This document shows, piece after piece, positions 1 to 9,547 of a stretch of DNA of 64,000 bases. The notes beneath the pieces are model-generated. The model was not told the origin of the DNA, searched no databases, and saw only the letters and a list, made by a program, of their open reading frames with translations. The stretch comes from Sympetrum striolatum (taxonomy: Eukaryota > Arthropoda > Insecta > Odonata > Libellulidae): contig OX388344.1 of the NCBI GenBank assembly GCA_947579665.1, forward strand, positions 10,906,346 to 10,970,345, in the 5' to 3' direction. The position numbers and the translations under genes are program-made. Each line of letters opens with the position of its first letter. The stretch's first letter is position 1.

Positions 1-455
1 CATTAAAACTATGGCAAAATAGAGGAAAAAGGTTGAAATTACGGTGAAACTATCCGTTTTCGATACTTTTTTCTATCATTTCTTGTCAAAATCACGAATA
101 CTAGGGCAATATAAAGGAAGTAAGATGAAATTTCGGTGAAATTGTCCGTTTTCGATGCTTTTTTCGATCATATCTGGGTGAAATCATGAAAACTAAGGCA
201 GAATAGACGAGAAAAATAGAAATTTCCTTAAAAATTATTCTTTTTCGGTGCTTTTTCCAGAAATTTTTTATCAAAATCACGAAAAATAAGCAAAAATAGA
301 GAAAAAAATTGAGAATTTGGTAAAATAATCTGTTTTCGATGCGTTTTTCAATCATAACCTATATATAAATCACGAAAACTATGGCGAAATAGAGAAAAAA
401 AGATAAAATAGGGGGATAAAATTGAGAATTCGGTGAACTTTTCATTTTTCCAAGC
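1..455 (+). repeat. M module copy 1, cut by window edge (m5-m9)
   Basis: The window opens inside m5. It continues through m6 (CTAGGGCAATATAAAGG at 101), m7 (AAGGCAGAATAGACGAG), m8 (CCAGAAATTTTTTATC) and the long m9 (CATAACCTATATATAAATC). Position 1 aligns with 6132 and with 9096, so the copy is normal as far as it can be seen. Its end reads CCAAGC, a variant shared with copy 3 at 9547, where most copies read CCATGC. Confidence 0.9.
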
Positions 456-835
456 TTTTTTCAATCATATCCTGGCAAAATCTCGGAAAAAAGGCCAAAT
501 AGAGAAAAAAAGTTGAAATTTCGGTGAAATTATCCGATTTCAATCCTTTTTTCGATCATATCTTCGTTAAATCATGAAAACCAAGGCAAAACAGACTAGA
601 AAAATTGAAATTTTGTTAAAAATTATTCTTTTTCGATGCTTTTTTCAATAATTTCTTGTCAAAATCACGAAATATAAGCAAAAATAGAAGAAAAAAATTG
701 AGAATTTGGTGAACGTTTCATTTTTCCATGCTTGGTTCCATCATATCCTGGCAAAATCTCGGAAGAAAAGGCCAAATAGAGAAAAAAAGTTGTAATTTCG
801 TTAAAAATTATTTTTTTTCGATGCTTTTTTCAATC

Positions 836-1389
836 ATTTCTTGTCAAAATCACAAAAACTAAGAGAAAATTGAGGAAAAAAGTTGAAAGTTAGATAAAGT
901 TATCCGTTTTCCACGCTTATTTCGAACATATCTTAGATAAATCACGAATAATATGGCAAAATAGCGGAGAAAAGTTGAAATTACGGTGAAATTTTCCATT
1001 TTCGCTACTTTTTTCAACAATATCTTGACGGAATCATGAAAACTTATGCCAAGAAGAGGAGAAAATTTCAAATTTCGTAAAAATTGTCCATTTTCAATAC
1101 TTTTTTCCATCATATCATGGGAAAATCACGAATGCTAAGGCAAAATAGAGGAAATAAGTGGAAATATCATTGAAATGGTCCGTTGTCGATGCTTTCTTTG
1201 ATCATATCTTGGATAAGTCACTAAAACTATGGTAAAATAGAGGAAAAAAGATTAAATTTCGGTGAAATTATCCGATTTCAATTCTTTTTTCGATCATATC
1301 TTCGTAATATAATGAAAACCAAGGCAAAACAGACTAGAAAAATCGAAATTTCGTTAAAAATAATTCTTTTTCGATGCTTTTTCAATCAT
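836..1389 (+). repeat. 554-bp six-monomer block, absent from the second copy of this region
   Basis: Sequence before 836 and after 1389 is contiguous in the related copy at about 9930, where this block is missing. The block itself recurs at about 51600-52153. It contains diverged m1/m2-like monomers (CACGAATAATATGGC, GAAAACTTATGCC) and a unit with GTGGAAATATCATTGAAATGG. 554 bp equals six monomers, or two trimers. Confidence 0.85.
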
Positions 1390-1839
1390 TTCCTGCCAAA
1401 ATCACGAAAACAAAGATAAAATAGAGGAAAAAATTGAGAATTCGGTAAGATAATCCGTTTTCGGTGGTTTTTTCGATCATATCTTAGATAAATCACGAAA
1501 ACTAACGCAAAGTAGAGTAAAAAAGTTAGAATTTGGTGGACGTTTCATTTTTCCATGCTATTTTTGATCATATCATTGCAAAATCTCGGAAAAAAAGGCC
1601 AAATAGAGAAAAAAGTTGAAAATTTTCGCGAAATTATCCGATTTCAATTCTTTCAATCATATCTGGGTGAAATCATGAAAGCTAAGGAAAAATAGGAAAG
1701 AAAAATTGAAATTTCATTAAAGATTATTATTTTTCGATACTTTTTTCAATAATTTCTTGTAAAAATCACGAATAATAAGCAAAAATAGAGGAAAAAAATT
1801 GAGAATTTGGTGAACGTATCATTTTTCCATGCTTTTTTC

Positions 1840-1949
1840 GATCATATCCTTTCAAAATCTCGGAAAAAAAGGCCAAATAGAGAAAAAGAATTGAAAATTT
1901 TCGTGAAATTATCCGATTTCAATTCTTTTCATTTTTCCATGCTTTTTTC
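1840..1949 (+). repeat. 110-bp long monomer
   Basis: The GATCATATC boxes at 1840 and 1950 are 110 bp apart instead of ~92. The extra 18 bp repeats CATTTTTCCATGC, normally the end of a C monomer, right after the CAATTCTTTT end of an A monomer. It looks like an out-of-register join of A to the tail of C. The same structure occurs at 10381-10490. Confidence 0.85.
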
Positions 1950-4242
1950 GATCATATCAAGGCAAAATCTCGGAAAAAAAGGCAAAATATAGAAAAAATG
2001 TTGAAATTTCAACGAAATTATCCGATTTCAATTCTTTTTTCGATCATATCTTCTTTAAATCATGAAAACCAAGGAAAACAGACTAGAAAAATTGAAATTT
2101 CATTAAAAATTATTCTATTTCGATGCTTTTTTCAATCATTTCTTGTCAAAATCACGAAAACAAAGATAAAATAGAGGAAAAAAATTGTGAATTCGGTGAA
2201 CTTTTCATTTTTCCATGCTTTTTTCGATCATATCCTGTCAAAATCTCATAAAAAAAGGCCAAATAGAGAAAAAAAGTTGAAACTTTTCGTGAAATTATCC
2301 GATTTCAATTCTTTTTTCAATCATATCTGGGTGAAATCATGAAAACTAAGGAAAAATAGGCAAGAAAAATTGAAATTTCATTAAAGATTATTATTTTTCG
2401 ATGCTTTTTTCAATAATTTCTTGTAAAAATCACGAAAAATAAGCAAAAATAGAGGAAAAAATTGAGAATTTGGTGAACGTATCATTTTTCCATGCTTTTT
2501 TCGATCATATCCTTTCAAAATCTCGGAAAAAAAGGCCAAATAGAGAAAAAAAGTTAAAAATTTCGTGAAATTATCCGATTTCAATTCTTTTTTCAATCAT
2601 ATCTGGGTGAAATCATGTAAAATAAGGAAAAATAGGCAAGAAAAATTGAAATTTCATTAAAAATTATTATTTTTCGATGCTTTTTTCAATAATTTCTTGT
2701 CAAAATCACGAAAAAGAAGCCAAAATAGAGGAAAAAATTAAAAATTCGGTGAACTTTTCATTTTTCCATGCTTTTTTCGAGCATACCATTGCAAAATCTC
2801 GGAAAATAGGGCCAAATAGAGAAAAAAAGTTGAAATCTCGGTGAAACTAACCTATTTCAATTATTTTTTCGATTATATCTTGGTAAAATCATGAAAACAA
2901 GGCATAATATAAGAGAAAAATTGAAATTTCGTTAAAAATTATTTATTTCGATGCTTTTTTCAATAATATCTTGTCAAAATCACGAAAAATAAGCAAAAAA
3001 TAGATGAAAAAAATTAAGAATTCGGTGAACCTTTCATTTTTCCATGTTTTTTCGATCATATCCTGGTAAAATCTCGGAAAAAAAAGCCAAATAGAGAAGA
3101 AAAGTTGAAATTTCGGTGTAATTATCCGATTTCAATTCTTTTTTCGATCATATCTTCTTTAAATCATGAAAACCAAGGCAAAATAGACGAGAAAAATTGA
3201 AATTTCATTTAAAATTATTTATTTCGATGCTTTTTTCAATCATATCTTGTCAAAAAAACGAAAACTAAGAGAAAATAGATGGAAAAAATTGTGAATTCGG
3301 TGAACTTTTCATTTTTCCATGCTTTTTTTGGTCATATCCTGGCAAAATAACGGAAACTAGAGCCAAGTAGAGGAAAAAAGTTGAAATTTCGCTGAAATCA
3401 TCCTATTTCATTTCTTATTTCGATCATATCTTCGTGAAATCATGAAAACCAAGGAAAAACAGACTAGAAAAATTGAAATTTTGTTAAAAATTATTCTTTT
3501 TCGATGCTTTTTTCAATAATTTCTTGTCAAAATCACGAAAAATAAGCAAAAATAGAGGAAAAAAATTGAGAATTCGGTGAACTTTCCATTTTTCCATGCT
3601 TTTTTCGATCATATCCTGGCAAAATCTCGGAAAAAAAGGCCAAATAGAGAAAAAAAGTTGAAATTTCGGTGAAATTATCCGATTTCAATTCTTTTTTCGA
3701 TCATATATTGGTAAAATCATGATATCCAAGGCAAAATAGATGAAAAAATTGAAATTTCTTTAAAAATTATTCTTTTATGATACTTTTTTCAATAATATCT
3801 TGTCAAAAACACGAAAAATAAGCAAAAATATAAAAAAAAATAATGAATTCGGTAAACTCTTCATTTTTCCATTCTTTTTTTGATCATATCCTTATAAAAA
3901 CTCGGATAAAAAGGCCAAATAGAGAAGAAAAGTTGAAATTTTGGTAATATTATCCGATTTCAATTCTTTTTTCGATCATATCTGGGTGAAATCATGAAAA
4001 CTAAGGCAAAATAGACGAGAAAAATTGAAATTTCATTAAAAATTATTCTTTTTCGATGCTTTTTTTAATCAATTTCTTGCCAAATCAAGAAAAATAAGCT
4101 AAAATAGAGGAAAATATTGAGAATTCGGTAAAATAATTCGTTTTTGATGCTTTTTTCGATCATATCTTAGATAAATCACAAAAACTAAGGCAAAATAGGG
4201 GAATAAAGTTGAAATTTCCGTGAAATTATTCGATTTCCATCC

Positions 4243-4538
4243 TTTTACGATCATATCTTCTTAAAATCATGAAAACTAAGGCAGAATAGACGAGAAAAAT
4301 TGAAATTTCCTTAAAAATTATTCTTTTTCGATGCTTTTTCCAGAAATTTTTTGTCAAAATCACGAAAAATAAGAAAAAATAGTGGATAAAATTGAGAATT
4401 TGGTAAAAAAATCTGTTTTCGATGCGTTTTTCGATCATAACCTATATATTAATCACGAAAACAATGGCAAAATAGAGAAAAAAAGATAAAATAGTGGCAT
4501 AAAATTGAGAATTCGGTGAACTTTTCAATTTTCCATGC
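4243..4538 (+). repeat. M module fragment (hybrid m7, m8, m9)
   Basis: The first unit starts as a B-type monomer (CATATCTTCTTAAAATCATG) and becomes m7 at AAGGCAGAATAGACGAG. It is followed by m8 (CCAGAAATTTTTTGTC) and long m9 (CATAACCTATATATTAATC). m1-m6 are absent, so it marks a recombination join inside m7. In this m9 the usual AGGGGG is AGTGGC. Confidence 0.85.
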
Positions 4539-5459
4539 TTTTTTCGATCATATCCTGGCAAAATCTCGGAAAAAAGGCCAAATAGAGAACAAAATTTGAA
4601 ATTTCGGTGAAATTATCTGATTTCAATTCTTTTTTCGATCATATCTTCGTTAAATCATGAAAGCTAAGGCAAAATAAAAGAGAAAAATTGAAATTTCGTT
4701 AAAAATTATTCTTTTTCGATGCTTTTTTCAATAATATCTTGTCAAAATCACGAAAAATAAGTAAAAATAGAAAAAAAAATTATGAATTCGGTGAACTTTT
4801 CATTTTTCCATTCTTTTTTCGATCATATTCTTGTAAAATCTCGGATAAAAAGGCCAAATAGAGAAAAATAGTTGAAATTTTGGTAATATTATCCGATTTC
4901 AATTCTTTTTTCGATCATATCTGGGTGAAATCATGAAAACTTAGGCATAATAGACGAGAAATATTGAAATTTCATTAAAAATTATTCTTTTTCGATGCTT
5001 TTTTTAATCAATTTCTTGCCAAATCAAGAAAAATAAGCAAAAATAGAGGAAAATATTGAGAATTCGGTAAAATAATCCGTTTTTGATGCTTTTTTTCGAT
5101 CATATATTAGATAAATCACAAAAACTAAGGCAAAATAGAGGAATAAAGTTGAAATTTCCGTGAAATTATTCGATTTCCATTCTTTTTCGATCATAACTTC
5201 TTAAAATCATGAAAACTAAGGCAAAATAGACGAGAAAAATTGATATTTCATTAAAAATTAGTCTTTTTCGATGCTTTTTTCAATCATTTCTTGTCAAAAT
5301 CACGGAAAATAAGCAAAAATGGAGGGAAAAATCGAGAATTCGGTGAACTTTTCATTTTTTTCCATGTTTTTTTCGATCATATCTTGGCAGAATCTCGGAA
5401 AAAAAGGCCAAATAGAGAAAAAAAGTTGAAATTTCGGTGAAATAATCCAATTTCAATCC
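4539..5459 (+). repeat. A/B/C trimer tract, ~10 monomers
   Basis: Ten monomers of A/B/C type, including the TTTTGGTAATATTATCC variant of A and the TTCGATTTCCATTC unit that recurs in many tracts. At 5325-5345 a C variant reads ATGGAGGGAAAAATCGAG. No other feature was seen. Confidence 0.88.
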
Positions 5460-6585
5460 TTTTTTCGATCATACCATCGTAAAATCATGAAAACCAACGC
5501 AAAAACAAACTAGAAAAATTGAAATTTCGTTAAATATTATTCTTTTTCGAAGCTTTTTTCAATAATTTCTTGTCAAAATCACGAAAAATAAGCGAAAATA
5601 GAGGAAAAAATTGATAATTTGGTGAACGTTTCATTTTTCCATGCTGTTTATGATCATATCCTGACAAATTTTCGGAAAAAAAGGCCAAATAGAGAAAAAA
5701 CGTTCAAATTCCGGTTAAATTATCAGATTTCAATTCTTTTTTCGATGATTTCTGGGTGAAATCATGAAAACTGACGAAAAATAGGCGAGAAAAAATGAAA
5801 TTTTTTTAAAAATTATTCGTTTTCGATGCTTTCATTTATCATTTCTAATCAAAATCACGAAAACTTAGGAAAAATAAAGGAAAAAAGTTGAAAGTTCGTT
5901 GAAGTTATCCGTTTTCCATGCTTTTTTCGATCATATCTTAGATGAATCACGAATACTATGACAAAATAGAGGAGAAAAGTTGAAATTACGGTGAAATTAT
6001 CCGTTTTCGCTACTTTTTTCAATAATATCTTCACAGGATCATGAAAACTTAGGCCAAATAGCGGAAAAAAGTTGAAATTAATTTGAAATTGTCCGTTGTC
6101 GATGCTTTTTGCGTTCATATCTTGGGTATATCATTAAAACTATGGCAAAATAGAGGAAAAAGGTTGAAATTACGGTGAAACTATCCGTTTTCGATACTTT
6201 TTTCTATCATTTCTTGTCAAAATCACGAATACTAGGGCAATATAAAGGAAGTAAGATGAAATTTCGGTGAAATTGTCCGTTTTCGATGCTTTTTTCGATC
6301 ATATCTGGGTGAAATCATGAAAACTAAGGCAGAATAGACGAGAAAAATAGAAATTTCCTTAAAAATTATTCATTTTCGATGCTTTTTCCAGAAATTTTTT
6401 GTCAAAATCACGAAAAATAAGCAAAAATAGAGGATAAAATTGAGAATTTGGTAAAATAATCTGTTTTCGATGCGTTTTTTGATCATAACCTATATATAAA
6501 TCACGAAAACTATGGCAAATTAGAGAAAAAAAGATAAAATAGGGGGATAAAATTGAGAATTCGGTGAACTTTTCATTTTTCCATG
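5460..6585 (+). repeat. N leader plus M module copy 2 (short form)
   Basis: The N leader (5460-5921) starts at GATCATACCATCG and includes the GCTGTTTATGATCATATCC unit. M runs 5922-6585, 664 bp. Its second monomer begins as m2 (CTTCACAGGATCATG) and ends as m4 (TTTGAAATTGTCCGTTGTCG), so two monomers are lost relative to the 848-bp form. m5, m6 (6232), m7, m8 and m9 follow. Confidence 0.9.
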
Positions 6586-8609
6586 CTTTTTTCGATCATA
6601 TCCTGGCAAAATCTCGGAAAAAAAGGCAAAATAGAGAAAAGAAGTTGAAATTTCGGTGAAATCATCCGATTTCAATTATTTTTTCGATCATTTTTTGTTA
6701 AAATCATGAAAACTAAGGAAAAATAGACGAGAAAAATTTATATTTCATTAAAAATTAGTCTTTTTCGATGCTTTTTTCAATCATTTCTTGTCAAAATCAC
6801 GGAAAATAAGCAAAAATGGAGGGAAAAATCGAGAATTCGGTGAACTTTTCATTTTTCCATGCTTTTTTCGATCATATCTTGGCAGAATCTCGGAAAAAAA
6901 GGCCAAATAGAGAAAAAAAGTTGAAATCTCGGTGAAATCATCCGATTTCAATTATTTTTTCGATCATATCTTGTTAAAATCATGAAATCTATGGCAAAAT
7001 AAACGAGAAAAATTGAAATTTCGTTAAAAATTATTCTTTTTCGACGCTTTTTTCAATCAATTCTTGCCAAAATCACGAAAAATAAGCATAAATAGAGGAA
7101 AAAAATTGAGATTTCGGTGAACTTTCTATTTTTCCATGCTTTTTTCGATCATATCCTGGCAAAATCTCGGAAAAAAAGGCCAAATAGAGAAACAAAGTTG
7201 AAATTTCGGTGAAATTATCCGATTTCAATTCTTTTTTCGATCATATATTGGTAAAATCATGATATCCAAGGAAAAATAGACGAGAAAAATTTATATTTCA
7301 TTAAAAATTAGTCTTTTTCGATGCTTTTTTCAATCATTTCTTGTCAAAATCACGGAAAATAAGCAAAAATGGAGGGAAAAATCGAGAATTCGGTGAACTT
7401 TTCCTTTTTCCATGCTTTTTTCGATCATAGCCTGTCAAAATCTCGGAAAAAAAGGCCAAATAGAGAAAAAAAGTTGAAATTTCGGTGAAATCATCCGATT
7501 TCAATTATTTTTTCGATCATATCTTGTTAAAATCATGAAAACTATGGCAAAATAATCGAGAAAAATTGAAATTTCGTTAAAAATTATTCTTTTTCGACGC
7601 TTTTTTCAATCAATTCTTGCCAAAATCACGAAAAATAACCATAAATAGAGGAAAAAAATTGAGATTTCGGTGAACTTTCCATTTTTCCATGCTTTTTTCG
7701 ATCATATCCTGGCAAAATCTCGGAAAAAAGGCCAAATAGAGAAACAAAGTTGAAATTTCGGTGAAATTATCCGATTTCAATTCTTTTTTCGATCATATAT
7801 TGGTAAAGTCATGATATCCAAGGCAAAATAGACGAGAAAAATTGAAATTTCGTTAAAAATTATTTATTTCGATGCTTTTTTCAATAATATCTTGTCAAAA
7901 TCACGAAAAATAAGCCAAAATAGATGAAAAAAATTAAGAATTCGGTGAACCTTTCATTTTTCCATGTTTTTTCGATCATATCCTGGTAAAATCTCGGAAA
8001 AAAAAGCCAAATAGAGAAGAAAAGTTGAAATTTTGGTAATATTATCCGATTTCAATTCTTTTTTCGATCATATCTGGGTGAAATCATGAAAACTAAGGCA
8101 AAATAGACGAGAAAAATTGAAATTTCATTAAAAATTATTCTTTTTCGATGCTTTTTTTAATCAATTTCTTGCCAAATCAAGAAAAATAAGCTAAAATAGA
8201 GGAAAATATTGAGAATTCGGTAAAATAATTCGTTTTTGATGCTTTTTTCGATCATATCTTAGATAAATCACAAAAACTAAGGTAAAATAGAGGAATAAAG
8301 TTGAAATTTCCGTGAAATTATTCGATTTCCATTCTTTTACGATCATATCTTCTTAAAATCATGAAAACTAAGGCAAAATAGACGAGAAAAATTGATATTT
8401 CATTAAAAATTAGTCTTTTTCGATGCTTTTTTCAATCATTTCTTGTCAAAATCACGGAAAATAAGCAAAAATGGAGGGAAAAATCGAGAAAAGGTGAACT
8501 TTTCATTTTTCTATGCTTTTTTCGATCATATCCTTTGGAGAATCTCGGAAAAAAAGGCCAAATAGAGAAAAAACGTTCAATTTTCGGTTAAATTATCAGA
8601 TTTCAATTC
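6586..8609 (+). repeat. A/B/C trimer tract, ~22 monomers
   Basis: Trimer tract with a recent-looking 554-bp tandem duplication (annotated separately). It also has A variants with AAATCATCCGATTTCAATTA and B variants with AATTTATATTTCATT. Parts of it match the tracts at 22.4-24.4 kb and 30.4-31.6 kb. No gene or unique sequence is present. Confidence 0.88.
6729..7836 (+). repeat. Tandem 554-bp duplication (2 x 6 monomers)
   Basis: The join GAGAAAAATTTATATTTC at 6729 recurs at 7283, an offset of 554 bp. The following B, C and A monomers correspond one to one, including AAAACTATGG/AAATCTATGG and the rare TTCGACGC at about 7040 and 7597. The second copy loses the match near 7837. Confidence 0.85.
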
Positions 8610-9547
8610 TTTTTTCGATCATTTCTGGGTGAAATCATGAAAACTGACGAATAGTAGGCGAGAAAAATTGAAATATTTTTTAAAATTATTCGTTTTTGAT
8701 GCTTTTTTTTATCATTTCTAGTCAAAATCACGAAAACTAAGGAAAAATAAAGGAAAAAAGTTGAAAGTTCGGTGAAGTTATCCGTATTCCATGCTTTTTT
8801 CGATCATATCTTAGATAAATCACGAATACTATTGCATAATAGGGGAGAAAAGTTGAAATTACGGTGAAATTATCCGTTTTCGCTACTTTTTTCAATAATA
8901 TCTTCACAGAATCATGAAAACTTAGGCCAAATAGCGGAAAAAAGTTGAAATTTCGGTGAAATTATCCGATGTTTTTCCTTTTTCGATGATATCTTCACAA
9001 AATCATGAAAAATAATGCCAAAAAGTGGAGAAAAGTTCAAATTTCGTAGAAATTGTCCGGTTTCCATACTTTTTGCGTTCATATCTTGGGTATATCACTA
9101 AAACTATGGCAAAATAGAGGAAAAAGGTTGAAATTACGGTGAATCTATCCGTTTTCGATACTTTTTTCTATCATTTCTTGTCAAAATCACGAATACTAGG
9201 GCAATATAAAGGAAGTAAGATGAAATTTCGGTGAAATTGTCCGTTTTCGATGCTTTTTTCGATCATATCTGGGTGAAATCATGAAAACTAAGGCAGAATA
9301 GACGAGAAAAATTGAGATTTCCTTAAAAATTATTTTTTTCGGTGCTTTTTCCAGAAATTTTTTATCAAAATCACGAAAAATAAGCAAAAATAGAGAAAAA
9401 AATTGAGAATTTGGTAAAATAATGTTTTCGATGCTTTTTTCGATCATAACCTATATATAAATCACGAAAACTATGGCAAAATAGAGAAAAAAAGATAAAA
9501 TAGGGGGATAAAATTGAGAATTCGGTGAACTTTTCATTTTTCCAAGC
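8610..9547 (+). repeat. Partial N plus M module copy 3 (m4 missing)
   Basis: The last two N monomers (8610-8794) precede M at 8795-9547, 753 bp. m1, m2 and m3 are present, but m3 (TTGTCCGGTTTCCATAC) runs directly into m5 (TTTTTGCGTTCATATC) at about 9070. m4 is therefore absent, a one-monomer loss. m6 is at 9196. m9 ends CCAAGC, as in copy 1. Confidence 0.9.

Larger units (their letters stand above)
456..4242 (+). repeat. A/B/C trimer tract, ~41 monomers
   Basis: This is a run of the ~277-bp A-B-C trimer with many private variants. It includes a 554-bp block of older M-like monomers (836-1389), a 110-bp monomer (1840-1949), and a variant A monomer near 3329 reading GGTCATATCCTGG with AACGGAAACTAGAGCC. 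The part from 1389 to about 3150 recurs at about 9930-11692. No gene or non-satellite sequence is visible. Confidence 0.9.

Noticed and set aside
1807..1992. Plus-strand open frame repeated at 10348-10533
   Set aside because: It spans the 110-bp join monomer and is duplicated with it. There is no codon-level conservation beyond the DNA identity of the two copies.
4480..4500. G-rich runs in m9 as G-quadruplex
   Set aside because: There is only one G5 run per monomer and no set of four closely spaced G-runs.
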